From Timema cristinae (lineage: Eukaryota > Arthropoda > Insecta > Phasmatodea > Timematidae): a stretch of DNA of 64,000 nucleotides. A program made the translations under genes and the position numbers. The DNA lies in assembly GCA_039000515.1 (NCBI GenBank), contig JBCFYV010009882.1, forward strand, positions 48,373,639 through 48,437,638. The letters run 5' to 3'. Below, one piece after another: positions 22,401-35,458 of the stretch. The notes below the pieces were generated by a model, which saw nothing but the letters and a program-made list of their open reading frames with translations, searched no databases and had not been told where the DNA came from. Each line of letters starts with the position of its first letter. Positions within the stretch are counted from its first letter, which is position 1.

Positions 22401-22514
22401 TTTATTCATATATAACTTAATTATGAATACTGAAATCAATTCACCATTGACAATACTTTTGACAAGGGTAAAGACACACATTTTCGATGTTAAAAGTACT
22501 TAATCTTGTATGCA

Positions 22515-22680
22515 GTGTGTGTCTTACCCATTCAGGCTACCGCATATTTACAATAATGGGGTAGGGATTAGCAAGATAGGACTTAGAGAAAATGTATTCA
22601 CATTTCCGTGGTAGAAGAGTGGGAAACCATTTATGATAAACCACTCTCAGTACACACAGCTAGGATATACTTGTATCTTA
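22515..22680 (-). repeat. Second family-2 SINE remnant
   Basis: Minus-strand blocks TACTGAGAGTGGTTTATC, a GTTTCCCACTCTTCTACCACG segment and GCCTGAATGGGTAAGAC match the body and tail of the neighbouring remnant at 22195-22400. Only the 3' part is kept. Confidence 0.55.
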
Positions 22681-22699
22681 AGAGATAAGTGAAAAATAT

Positions 22700-25600
22700 T
22701 ACCAAATAATGCCTGTTATATATATATTTTTCTTTAAACCAGCTTTAAACATCAATTTTATAATGAACTTAGTATCAATTTTAAAATATTTAGGCAGTTA
22801 CTATAGAATAAAAGAGCAAGCCAAAATTATGGATCGGCTGTTTTTATTTTTTGGGGTTTAAAATGCATATATTTAACTCGACTAACGAGCCAAGTAGTAA
22901 AATATATTTCATTTCAAAATTAATATTTAAAAATTATTACAGTTTAATTTTAAATAAAATCAATCATGTACACCAATTTGATCGCAAAAATATTATTTAT
23001 TTAATCACCAATACTATTAAGGTTTAAACCTACAGCTATAGTGGTTAACATACCAAACCCATGTATTGTTTTAAGAACAAGCTGAAGTCACTCTAAAGAT
23101 AAATTAGTTAAGATATTTTTTCTGTGTACAGATAGGAGTGGACATATGAGTGGTCATTATAGTCAGTTACCCAAAATGTATAAGATAGAGGGATAATAAG
23201 AGGTTTAACATTCAGATTTATGACCTGCTTCATTTAAGAAAGATTCTCCCCCCCCCCCCACCCCCCACACACACACAAAACACCTATGTGCAAATACTCC
23301 ATCCACTAAAATGAGCTCATGATAAAACTTGACAACTACAGCAGTTATTTTGGTTGCTCTCCCTGGTACGTCCAATCCCAGTCGTATTGACAAGATGATA
23401 ATGTTAGCAAAACACATACAAAGTTATGCTAGCATACCTCTATGATTTGCACTGAGGAAAGTCACATCTATCATACCTTATTAGTCTCCTATTATGTACA
23501 GGTCAAGTCAGTGGCCAACTAGCATCTTCTTCCATGGAAGCTACTGCATACCAGGATTGGCCTCTCCGGTGTCAGATCTTTCCATTCCTGGTGCGACAGA
23601 TTCACATGTTGCATATTCACAGACACCGGGGAGGCCCCTGTGAAGACATCTTGGTTAACGCACCAACATGAACTAGCCTCTTCACTTCCCAACAAAGCAC
23701 TGCACTATACTACACTATACATCCTAGATCTGAAATGAGATTTTTTCACCCCTCTAATATTAAACTACACTGCAGTATATTACCAAAGACCAATAAAGCA
23801 ATATGTAGATAGTTCAATTTTTCCATGTCTCAATAGCACTCCCCCCCCCCCTCCTAGTTGAGCCAATGGTATCTTCTGCCATTTCAATCTTGGCCTGCTT
23901 GTGATATTCAGATCAATGCATATGCGTGCCGCACACAGTACTAATCCTTTCACATATGGTGTTGTCACAAGAAAAAGAAGCAGTTACATAACAATACATA
24001 AAGTATTAAGTCATAGCCCCAAAAGAGTCTCTAACGGGTCAATGTTTCCAATGAAAGAGATCTCTGCCCTCAACCTATTACATTCAGACTTCAGCAGTCT
24101 AATTATCTGGTTCCACTAATGTTTGGTTGATCTGTCTTTGCTTCAAGTCCCCCCGAGGCTGTGATTAACAACCCAACCTGACATAGGAGTGTCAGGGTCA
24201 GATTCTTCTTCCTCAAACACAATGTCTATCAAATCTTGGATCCCCTGAATCTACATACAATCAATTCCTAATGCATTTAAAGACCCATGTGTTTGTTTGT
24301 AATCAATAGTGCTTAGCACAAAACAAAACTTGCAGAGTGTGATTGCGTGAAGGCATGTCTATGATGAGTTAGACATTGGCTCACCACCGGTTGAGTAATA
24401 ACTCCATAAAATCAAGGATATATTGTGAAGACTTAATGGTAAGACCTTGAAAAAAAAGCTTTCATCATCCCTCAAACCCAATGCAAAAATAAGGGCAAAG
24501 GGGTGGTGTCTTTAGTGAGGTCGCTGTCCAGTTGGTGTAAAAATATGTGAATAAGTAAGAAAATAATGAACATGTTGATAAGAAAGAATATTATAATTTA
24601 TTTTGGAATGATTGATCATAATTATTAGAATATAAATAAATACAATGTATCAAATTAATAAACGCAAGCCATTATTGAAATTACTGCTTTTTCATGTTGA
24701 AATTATTACTAAAAATCCCATTAAATACTGTTAAATACATCAAGACATCAACAATGTTATTTTTTGTATCAGATATTGCACAATTTAAAATATAAATATG
24801 TTATCAAATTTCTTGGAGACATTTGCATACACAGTAAAACATAGGATGATAAGTTACTTGTAGACCTTGAATGAGTTAGACCCATTATTGGGCTTCTCGT
24901 TTCCTTATAATCCTCCAGGAGGTGATTCTCTTCACGGCAAGGTGCACCTACAACACCAGGATTCATTAAATTTTTTCAGAAATTTCTTAGCCCTCATATT
25001 GCCTTAAGAAAAAGGCAATAACATTTGTTTAGGGCCATGAGCTGGCAAGGGGTTTTGAAATATTAACACTAAGGTTAGTGTGCATCTGTACTGTGCATGC
25101 TGGACTTCTCTATTCCCTTCTTCTTATCCATCAATACCTGTGAGAAATCTTCTCCCAAATAGGGAGAAGGGAGGGCAAATTTGAAGTGTTATCAAAAACA
25201 CTCTACAGGTAATAAATACTCTTATTACACAAGAAGCAAGTCCAGGAACACACTCAGCCAAAATTATACTCCACCACATATTGTTACGTTCAACTATATT
25301 GGCCAAGAAGAATGGTTGGAGTACCATCCATGCTATGTCATATGCACCTGTTTTTATTTCTCTCTCTCTCTCTCTTGCCAATACTAGAGTTTCCATTTAT
25401 TGGTTCCTGATATTCATCTACTCGTTGTTGGGCTATATTTGGTATTATATAAAGTTCATGTATCAGCTATAAAAGGCTGGGTTCCCTAAGATAAAGTAGT
25501 TCACAGCTCATGTAAAGATTGTTAAGAGCCCATCTAAGACCATTTAACAGAAAAATTGAATACGAGATTAAACTCGAAACAGAAAATGAATCAAAGTGTA

Positions 25601-26170
25601 GCTTTCTACAGTATTCATTTGATAATAGTAAGATTGGGATGAGTAAAATGTTTTTATTTTTTTCTTTAAAATGATTGATTCTCAATTTTATCGTAGTTTT
25701 AAAAAGATGGTTTAACAATTCCACTGGTCTCAATTCATAGTTTTTGCAATGTAATATATAGGAAACCACACCCCTAAGCTAAAGCTGGTTCAAGCTATAT
25801 TACCTACTTAAGTTTGATGTTATCTATGGGGTGTGATAGGCTCTGGAGATGTAAATTATTCTAATTATTTTCAACTTTAGAATAAATATTGAACGTTATA
25901 AAAATTCACCTCGAGTCCATTCTCATGTTATGTTCTCTTATAAAATTTAACTGTTTTATTTTGATCCTAGAAGACACATGTAAACTGGGGTTTGGTGGTG
26001 GTGGTGGTGTTTAATATAATGTGATCAATTGGCTGATGGTGGTTCGAAAGACTGAACGAGGTTAGCAAGCGAGGCATGCAGTGGGACTTGGTGATAAAAA
26101 AAGGTCGGTGTAACAGAAAAATTGTCTTAATTTTAAGAGCCAGCATGGTCATGATGGTCTTAACCAAACA
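22700..26170. other. Non-coding region with hairpin and poly-C runs
   Basis: No gene recognised. It contains poly-C runs at 23248-23265 and 23839-23851 and a hairpin-forming pair at 23559-23632. Short frames in it carry no recognisable domain. Confidence 0.45.
23559..23632. repeat. Imperfect inverted repeat (hairpin)
   Basis: GGCCTCTCCGGTGTC on the left pairs with GACACCGGGGAGGCC on the right, with about 45 bases between them. The wider segment 23480-23660 looks like a dispersed repeat, but no second copy lies in the window. Confidence 0.7.
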
Positions 26171-26176
26171 CTCTTA

Positions 26177-26450
26177 GGCCTGTATGCAAGGACGATGCTG
26201 AGTACGGCCAGAGTACAGGCTGAGCGCTAGCAGAGCATGAGGCCTATCGTGAAAGAAGGTGTCTCGATCGTCTATGCACGCAACGCCATGTTGTGGAAAT
26301 ATCCTCCGAGTACGGGCAGAGTATAGCCTGAGCAAGCCCGGGACCAGACTTTGGCGAGACTCAAGATATTGTGTCATAAATCGTACTAGCACGAGGCTCA
26401 TACTCTGCCTGTACTCTGGCTGTGCTCAGCATCATCCTTGCATACGGGCC
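26177..26450. mobile_element. PIF/Harbinger-like MITE
   Basis: A 274-bp non-coding element with long terminal inverted repeats: left GGCCTGTATGCAAGGACGAT, right on the opposite strand GGCCCGTATGCAAGGATGAT, continuing with matches to about 45 bp (GCTGAG, CAGAGTACAGGC). It is flanked by the trinucleotide TTA on both sides (26174-26176 and 26451-26453), the target typical of PIF/Harbinger elements. The frames inside it (26174-26468) are not genes. Confidence 0.88.
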
Positions 26451-26453
26451 TTA

Positions 26454-28149
26454 GTTTTAGCTCAATGAAATAGAGTTGATATTTCTCACAAATGGATTTT
26501 GTTGGGTTTTTCTTTAATAATTGAGATTTTATTTTAATTGATATTTGTGTTAAACCTGTACTTTCTTCACATAGTTTTATATCAGTATAGAAGCTAGTTC
26601 ATACTTAAACCAAAATTATTTTTAACAATAAACTCTAAGCTTTGGTGAAACTAATTAAAGTTTCTGAAACTTCAAGAGTGAACTCGAGTTTATTGAGTCT
26701 GAAGTCAACCTTTTCAACCAATCAAGCATGGAAACATAATCATGTATAAAAGTACCTACCATATTAGTAGTGAAATTATCAGCTACAGAAATTTAACAAA
26801 ATATACATCCTGTGAATTTTTACTATCAACATTATTAATAGTAGGAGTAATGAAACATAACTTTTCAAACTGATAGTGATAAAAGGTTCAAGAAGGCAAA
26901 CATATAACTTTTGTGTTTTATTTTATTGTCCTGATATTAGAAATAATGTGCTTTATATTTAATGTTTAACTGTCAGAATAAATACTCTATGTTCATCTTA
27001 GTGTCTCTTTTTTTCAATTGGGAATGAGGAGAGAATAAGAGGTTATATGTATATATGATATATTCATTAAAGAAACTCATAGGTAAGGAAATATATTTAA
27101 AAAAAAAACACGTTTGATCTGGTATTCACATACATAAGCCGTATTAAAAGTATATCAAATGAGGACATTCAAACATTAATCTCAACATTTGGATAGTTTC
27201 TCCTTGTGAAATCTTGAGCTAACTCTGGCACTAAAGCAAAGTATGGTAATTTATTAATTTACAAAAACAAAATTGGAAAGGGGATAGTAGGCCAAGACTT
27301 CACACTTACGAGAAACCTGTAAGCCTCAAAGATCACAATTAAAAACATAACAAACAACATAATTATAAAATGTTCAAGGTACATGATGGTGAAGAAGGGG
27401 AGTGAAAATTTCATAAAAGAAGGGAATTGAAAATTTCATAACTATATGTTTTGTTAAGTTTTTAATTGTGAACCTTAAGGCATACAGTTTTATGTTCAGT
27501 GTGTAGGCCTTGCCCTTCCATCCTCTTTTTAATATTTAATTTAAAATAGCCATTTGGGGCCATTTTTCCTTTATTAGAATTCTTTTTTTAATCGTCAAAA
27601 GAAAATATTACCTTGCCTACAAACTGAGTGTACAAATGAACAAAATCCTTTGACAACGCAATTTTGTCCTAAGCACAATCCTGATATATGAGAAACAGAG
27701 TAATAAATACTGTTACAGAAACGTGAGGAAAAAAAAACACATCACAGTTCACCGGGGAGCATTAATGAATGAAATAATAGACTGTAACAGAAACATGATG
27801 ACCCTCACATTGCTGTATTTCTTATTGTAATGTCAGTTCTGAAGCTTAAAAAACCACCAAAACAATCTCCAAACAGCACCTGTTTATTTTATTTGTTATG
27901 TTAAGTACTCCTAAAGACAAGCATTAATTTATTATTTGATTTTTAGCAATGTTATAGCAATGCTTATTGATCCCTACTAGAAAAATCTTTGGTTTTAAAA
28001 TTTGTTTTAATGTATTTGTTTTTTTGTTTGCCTTAAGAAAATTTGAAATTTGTACCATATAAAGAAGGAATTTATTTTATCAATTTAGGAAATTTTTAGG
28101 CATCTATATTTCCCGGCCCACTATTTATCAATTCCAAACTTTCTAACTT
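26454..28149. other. AT-rich spacer, no gene seen
   Basis: No frames above about 60 codons and no repeat pair recognised. Confidence 0.45.
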
Positions 28150-29420
28150 TAAAGAGTATGTGGGGTAGATCAACTTGGCAAATTTGAAATTTCTTACATG
28201 CAGAATAGTAGATTTTTTAATTGTTTTGTAAAGGTTATCCCAATCCCAATCAAGATCACCTTTTTTTTCAGTTCACACATTCCTATTTTGAAATATTAAG
28301 TAAGACTTACCAGGTTATCTGATCTGATTTTTATGTGCCTGTCCATTTTTTTTCTACCCCACCAAAATATAGTGTTATATAATAGTTGTATAAATTCAAG
28401 TTCTTCCATTCCCCAGGACTAAATTTTAAAATTCCATAGGTTCAGACGCCATTCAGCTGTCAAGGAAGCTCTTTCTATTTAAATGCCAAATTTAAATTTT
28501 CTAATATCAGAAAGTATTTTTTATATTAACATTGGAAATTTTGAAGGAACACAACCCTATCTATCACCTACTCCTTCATTTTGAAATTCCAAAATTTTCA
28601 ATCCTTTGTGGTTGTTTAGAGTGGTCCTTGCACCCACCTGACAAATTTCAATCTTCGACCACAACTTAAAGTAATTTATTCTTTAGATTTATGAAATTCC
28701 GAAACCCCTAATTTCCCCAGGTCCTTTTATAAATATAATATGTTAACACTTACTTGGCTATTTAGAGTGATACTTCTACATTCCTGGCTAATTTAAATTA
28801 TATACCCCCTTATAGTGTTTTTTTTTCCTACTTATAATCCACGCCCCACCTTCCTCCAACTATCGCTATTCCCTGGAATCTTAGTCAAAAATTATTAAAT
28901 TTTAAAGATTTTCTTTTATCGTTATTTGGAGGGATTCCTATACCAACTTAACGGGTTTCAGTTTTCTACGACAGAGAGTAATAGTTGTTTCTGCTAGTTT
29001 TGGAAATTTTGCCCCCCCCCCCCCCCCCTTTGCTTAACCCACCATTCTCCAATTTGCACTATTAAGAAATTTCAAATATTTAAATTTATATGGTTATACC
29101 AAGCTGTACTTATATCTTTCTGACAAATTCAAATGGTCTATCACGCCTTAAAAGTATTTTTTTAAACCCCTCCTCTACCCTAATTACTCGAGTCCTATTA
29201 TACATTTAAAGTTTTAAGACTTTCATAGTTATTTGGAGTAGTCCATTTGCCTTCCCCGAATTATATCTTCCTACAACAGTGAAACTTAGTTGTTTCAATT
29301 AGTTTCAAAAACTTTGAACACACCCGTCCCTCCATCTTTAAGCCCTCACACTTATAAATTTCAAATCTTTTTCGTTTATTTGGATGATTCCTTTACCTGC
29401 CTGCAAAATTTCAATTTTCT
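28150..29420. repeat. Degenerate tandem repeat, unit about 140-165 bp
   Basis: A recurring block, TTATTTGGAGTGGTCC-like, then a C-rich CTACCTGACAAATTTCA-like stretch, then TTTTCTACGACAG-like, returns at about 28608, 28760, 28925, 29088, 29229 and 29368. Weaker copies extend to about 28150. Units share a run of C-rich then AT-rich sequence with many changes, so it is old. No coding. Confidence 0.65.
28993..29010. repeat. Poly-C run
   Basis: About 18-20 consecutive C, one of several long C or G runs in the window. Length is likely unstable or uncertain. Confidence 0.85.
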
Positions 29421-29429
29421 TCCTAACCA

Positions 29430-31691
29430 GGGTGTCCAGCCAACATATATTTTAAAATTCCTCGACTTTTCCAGGTTTTCCAGAGCCAATTTCCAACTTT
29501 TCCAGTCACTATATGGGTCATTCTCAAATTGAGGAACAAATAGCAAATAAAAAAATAAACATTTCAGAAAAAGTATAGTTTATTTCCTGATTATACAAAA
29601 TGTATTAAAGAAGTAAGTAATAAAACCAGCAATTTTCTAATTTTTTTTTTTTGTTTTACCAAAGTGGCTACCCATTATCCATCACTTCGCTAACGCACAT
29701 AAATATGTTGTAATCTCTAAAATCCAAATAAAATATGTATGTTTACTAAGTATAACATATTTTTTTAACAATAATATAAAAAATGATACATTTTTATTAG
29801 GCCTAATTTATTGGAACTAAGCTTTTGTAAGTGAAGAATCATACCAAATTCATGTGTTTGTGATGTTAAATTTTCCAAAACCCATATGAAATTAAGTTTT
29901 ACATTTCTCGTTTTTTATTTAGGATTTTAATAGCTCAAATGTTACTCATATATAATAATATTTATTTATTTTCTAAGACTGTTAATGAGGAATAAGTGAT
30001 TTTACTGCCGTTGGTAAACTGACACGGGCATTAGCGAAGTGATGTTTGGAAAAATAGCATTTAAAAAAATGTCACTTTAATAACATGAGCTACGTGACTA
30101 TCATTAGTTTCATCATCTAACTGACGGTGAGGTGATGACACCATTTTCGTTACTGAGGTGAGCATTAGAAAGGTGATGTTTTTAGCGGACTTATAGTTTC
30201 ATAACTATAATATAAGTATAAAACGGCAAACAAACATTGAGGTCAGTTCCTGCCATTTACGTTCAACTGAACTGATATTGGCTTAGTTATTTCAAAAACT
30301 CCAATAATATTAATGTTAGCGAAGTAATTTGCAATTAGCATGCTCTATACTATTTACCTTGAATTTTCGTACATTGTTCGAGTAATATTAAATAAACTTT
30401 TTAACTTATGGAATTACAAAAACTAGTAAGTACAGGACAACCACACACTATGGCTAATGGAGAACAACTTAACAATCTGGAAGGTTTTAGCGCCAAATTC
30501 AAAATATCATGTTTGTCCAGTGTGTTACTTGGGGACAAATAAAATGATTAAAATGTCAAAATTCACGAATTATTTATTAAAATGGATTCTTTAAACAAAA
30601 ATAACAGTATTACGGGAATATTTTACCGTGGTTATATATTTTTTACTCTTTTTCTTTATTTTTTGTAGAACTTCAAACTTCGAGATTAAGAGATGGGACA
30701 GTTAGCGAGGTGATAACAGGGACTTTTAATAATTATTTGGTCCAATTTCTATTTAATAATAACTATTTGGTCCAATTTCTTTTTAATATTACCATATTTA
30801 AATGTTTCTATCAAGTGTTATACACTTTCTACTACTAAAAAAAAAAGTTGCTGTTTTTAAACATTACAAAATATTTATAGAGGCAGGAGACATATTGATT
30901 GTTAATTTGTTCGAGTTTGTACTTATTTAAAACCTAGCCAACGATCTTTATTAAATTGCCATTTGCCAAGAAGTTCATATAAAGTAAAAAAGTTATTGAT
31001 GCCTAGTAAAAGATGAAACGGAGAAACCTACACCAGCAGCGAGCAGGTTTCCTAGAATAGGGGATGTGTTGACTCATCCTTCATTGCTTCTGTGTCTCTC
31101 TGTGATCATGTGATGCCCTGACTGAGTTAAGTCTGTAATTTTCATATGTTTATTTTTTAAAGTTTTTATATTTTGTGTTTAGATTTTTCTTGTTAGTTCA
31201 TGTATGTATATACTTTCTATATGTGCTTAGTATAGCATTTGTAAAATGTGTGTGTGGTTGTATGTAGCATATTTTGAGGTTATTGATTGTGTACCAGCTG
31301 CATAGGTACTCATAAATAAAAGTTAATTCAAATTGAGGATATTTTGAATTTTTTTTAGATATTCCTTGGACTTAGAATTAAGAGAGTTCCACTGTGTTAA
31401 TATAGATTATATACAGATGTGATTTCAGGATTATGTACACGGGAAAACTCATGTTTTATTTTGATATGAGATTTTTAGAATTATTTGGTCAAGTGACAAA
31501 TAGAATATTTATTTACTATTTAACATAGGTACATAAAAGTTTTGCTAAATCCCAAAAATAGCTGCATGTACAGCTCAAAAATAATCGCAAGTGCATGAAA
31601 TTTGAACTATATATATTACCCCATTTACAGTAGGTGTGTGTGTGTGTCTCACTCACTAATACTATAAAAGAATGAGTGAAAATGAACTTAC
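29430..31691. other. Probable Sik3 intron, no exon seen
   Basis: Lies 3' of the last Sik3 exon found (gene on minus strand). It holds a 30-bp near-tandem duplication (AACTATTTGGTCCAATTTCT, about 30735-30785) and AT-rich sequence. I searched for the next kinase exon (the HRDLKAEN catalytic loop) by eye and did not see it. Confidence 0.4.
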
Positions 31692-31755
31692 CAAATATTT
31701 CACCTCCACTAGCATACTCTGTGACTAAATATATCATCTTTTCAGTTTCCATAAC
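31692..31755 (-). CDS. Sik3: Sik3 (salt-inducible kinase) internal exon, hinge region
   Basis: A 64-bp exon with a good acceptor (TTTTAG, then GTTATGG) and donor (GTAAGTTC). It encodes VMETEKMIYLVTEYASGGEI plus F and the first base of the next codon. This is the kinase strand beta-4/beta-5 and hinge region, with threonine at the gatekeeper position (LVTEYA), as in salt-inducible kinases. The wording METE-MIYLVTEYASGGEIF matches SIK3 more closely than SIK1 or SIK2. It starts in phase 0, exactly where the exon at 42413-42529 ends, and stops in phase 1, which fits the D of EIFD starting the next exon. SIK proteins phosphorylate CRTC co-activators and class IIa histone deacetylases in the cytoplasm. 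Confidence 0.88.
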
Positions 31756-31972
31756 CTAAAACACATATAAATTCAAGATAATGTAATATTTAAATACTAT
31801 TTTTAAAATAAGTATAACAAAGACTTAATTTAAGGGGCAGGATGAGATTAAAAGGGTAGCTGAGAGTAAATACACACCTTCATGAGAATGAGGAGAGGTT
31901 GGAAAAAATCACATAGTAAAGACCTGTTAAGAGTCATGCTTTAAAACATTCTGTTACTCCTGTGAGTATTTC

Positions 31973-32003
<31 letters not shown>

Positions 32004-33396
32004 CACATACACACACAAAATATTTTATCTGGTGGATCAATAGTTGGCAAAATAATTTATATAATAATATTAGTAATTAAAATATGATGAATAAATTAAT
32101 TTCATGGTGTTGAATATATTCACTTCATGGTATGTATTTACCTGTGATATTTTTAAGCTTATACAACTAAGAAGAACAAAGGAACCAAAAACCACCTTTA
32201 TAAAAACCAAAGCTTGTTCTGGATTTTAATAGAAGAACTCACAGAGCTAAGGTACCTAAGAACGATTCAGACACATACTTATTAAAAATTTAAAAACTGA
32301 ACAGTTTATGAAATCCAACATAATTCAAATCTATGGTATAAATACCTAAGAACGATTCTGATACATACCTATTAACAATTTAAGTATTTGATAGAGAATA
32401 TGAAATACATTTCATATTTATTGTCTAGAAACATGGCTTTGAGAGTATTGTTTATAAAGGTGCAGCTAACAAAAAATCTATGCTTTGATAACAACAGAAC
32501 AATAATAGGCCTAACTAAGAAAGATGAAAATAGTAAAATTGGATTTGTTCCAGTGAAATTTAGCAATACAATTTTTAATTTCAGTGTATTGTCCCATTTA
32601 CACTCACAAGGGAAAGAAAGTTTGAGCGTCTTCACTTTGAATGTAAAACAAGATTTGCACTCACTATATTTCTGATATAGTGCATTGCATTGACCCCAGC
32701 ACTTATGAAACCATAACCGCAAAATGGTTGTAAAGCAATGTTTGCTCAATACAACAACCATGATCTAAACAAATCATGATCAATTAAAATGGCTTTCGTG
32801 CTTACGGTACGTAATGTATGACAATAGGAATTCAAACGTTTATTTTCACACCCACAGAAGTACAACACCTATCCCTATATTGAGCTAGTTCTAACCAATC
32901 CATCTCATTACCTCCCATTGCTTTCAGGTCCATTCTAATTTTGTCCTCCCACCTGTGTCTAGGTATTTACAATGGTGGGAAGGTTAAATTAAGAAGAAGT
33001 GTACTCATATGTGTGTAAAGAGAATATAAAAACCTCAAGGAAAAAAAAAACTTGATACTCTTGACCTATGATCGGCAGACCAGTTTTTTGCAAGCTGACA
33101 TGTCTTAGACCATTCAAACATTGAAGCAGTTGCCAGATTATGTAATATATCTACTTTTACATAATCATATGTCAAGTTGTGTGACCGATCTGCATGTATC
33201 TATATTCATATATATTATTAATACCTATAAAATAACACTTTAACAAATAATAAAATATCAATTTTGGCTACAAAAATATTAGTATTCAGATGGATTGAGG
33301 TGTGATAACCTCCCTTTCATCACAGAGATCAAAATATAATCCCAACATATGATATTTATCGTTTTAATTGATTGAGGTCTGCATTAGGATAAGGAT

Positions 33397-33475
33397 ATAA
33401 TGTTATCCTCGAAACTTTGTGTGCACCCTTGAAAATACACTGAAGTACTCAAGATTCGAGGATATATTATATCAA
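33397..33475. repeat. Small inverted repeat
   Basis: ATAATGTTATCCTCGA on the left and TCGAGGATATATTAT on the right can pair around a loop of about 45 bases. It lies just upstream of the hAT transposase remnant. Confidence 0.55.
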
Positions 33476-33503
33476 CAGATATTGATATCATAATATATAT
33501 CAT

Positions 33504-35458
33504 TATCCCAATAATAGTGAGAAATGGGCTACTTGCAAAAAGTGTAAAAAGGAAATGCAAGGAATACCTTAAAGGCTTAAAGAGTGTGACATAAAGTGTA
33601 CAGTTGCCTCTTCTGATTGTGACGATGATATAAAAGGTGAGAGTAATTCCCAAAGCCAAGATACCCAATCAAAGTCATTTACAAGTGGGACTGCTACAAC
33701 TAAAAGGACAAATGAATCAGGTATGAAGCCTTTGCTTATTTTTATATGTAGGCCTACTTGTGGAGGATGTTAGTTGTTTTCAGCCCATTGTGATATTTTC
33801 AAAGTTGTGTTTAGTATTTTGTTGAGGTTTGTATGTAGCTTTGTTATAGAAAGCCCAAAGGAAATATTGTGTATTAAAGTAGTCCTCCTTCATTTTACAG
33901 CTTAATCTATTGTTCCAGTAGAGAAAAAATGTATACCTAAATCGGAGATGAAAGTTTCGGGTGTAGTTTTAATGTCTAAGACATATACTGATCACTTCAA
34001 ACAACAAATTGGCAGATATTTTTATTCTACAAACCCTCCAATTAATCATGCTTCTCATGAAGAATTTGTGAAAATATGTAAAGCACATGAGAACAGGCTA
34101 TGAGCCACCATCCCTATGCCGGCTTGGAAATAATGTACTCAAGAGTGTGTATGACTTTGTTTTGGTTGAATGCAAAGAAAAAACTTACAAGCACCGACTG
34201 TATCAATGTCATTCGATGGATGGTCAAATATCCATAATGAGCCTCTTGTATGCTGTTGGTGATGAATCAGCATGGATAATCTGTTTTAGTTGAAATGGTT
34301 GATACTTCTAGCCATTCAAACACAGCAGAGTATTTGAGAGATATTGCAGTTAAATCCATTAAAATTGTGAAAGTGCATTTTGGATAAAAGTAAAAAGTTT
34401 TGTGACTGACAACACTGGTAACATTACCAAAATGCACAGACAGCTATAAACAACATATGATGTAATTCTGTATGGTTGCTCAGTTCATTTTTAAATCTTT
34501 TGGCAGAAGATGTTCAAATTCCAGTGGTTACAGACAAAATACTTATAGTATTAAATTACTTTTGATACAATCATTTACCAGCTGCTTGGTACAAAACAAC
34601 CAAAGGTAAAAAAGTATGATCCATTTAGAGGTTAGATGGAATTAAGTGAGTGATTTCATTAAGTTATTCCTTGACAACAGAGGGATATTAGTTCAGGTAT
34701 AACAAGATCACAAGGATGATATTGACAAGGAGATATTTAAATTGTAAATGGTTTCATATCACAGTAAATGCCTTGGATTTTATGAATCATATGACACTTT
34801 ATATCTGTGGCATTATAAATAGTCTAACAGGATCATGTCACAATTTCTGTTGCTGATAAAGTGTGACATGATAGGTTAGAAAATGACTTAAAAGACCAAC
34901 CCCGCAATGTATAGACATATTTTGTATTATATAAGAATATGGCATTAGGTCCTGTACACTACTTGGCGAACTTTTGTGATCTTAGATTCTGTTGACGAAA
35001 GTTGACTGAAAGACAAAAAGAACTAGCCTTTGAGCATCTGCATTCTATAGTTGTATGCCAATTGTTATAGCCTTATTAACCGCCCTTTCCCTCATTTGTT
35101 TGATATGCAGTTCCATACCACCCCTCCATTGATTTTGTGGAAATCAGTAAATATTACAGAATGTGCTGCAAGGTTTGATCAGGGAAAATTAAAAAGAGCT
35201 AGTTGGATTTGTGTTAACAATTGTTGACAGCTGTTGCTACAACAATTAGCCTTGAATGCATTTTTCAAGTTTTGGCCTAATCCATCAAAATTAGGAAAGT
35301 GATTGGGAAATGTAAAGGCAAGTAGTTAACATTCTTGTATAAATACTTGAACACAGATTCATGCAGTGAAAAAAAACTTAGAATAGGTTTGGTCTGAGTC
35401 AGAGGAAGGGGAAGATGAAAGCCAGAATGTTAGTTTAGTTAAAAAAAGAGTTTTTTAA
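33504..35458 (+). pseudogene. Decayed hAT transposase in the Sik3 intron
   Basis: A near full-length but heavily broken hAT transposase, plus strand, opposite to Sik3. N-terminus (33504-33720): KWATCKKCKKEMQGIP and RLKECD, a BED zinc-finger-like start. After a break of about 180 bp with intron-like borders (GTATGAAG ... TTTTACAG) come FYSTNPPINHASHEEFVKI (about 34020), GYEPPSLCRLGNNVLKSVYD (about 34100) and VLVECKEKTYK. A DGWSNIHNEPL-type segment (about 34215) and a VTDN-type segment (about 34400) mark the catalytic core. ERQKELAFEHLHSIV (about 35010) precedes the dimerisation part: LECIFQVLA- and KCKGK-like segments near 35250-35330. Many stops. Terminal repeats were not found. Confidence 0.82.

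Noticed and set aside
24769..24966. Minus frame of 65 codons as a possible further Sik3 exon
   Set aside because: The peptide shows no kinase motif and no convincing splice sites.
26174..26468. Two overlapping frames of about 70 codons
   Set aside because: Both lie in the inverted repeats of the Harbinger-like MITE.
28150..29420. CRISPR-like array
   Set aside because: Units are long, degenerate and without unique spacers, and the DNA is from an animal.
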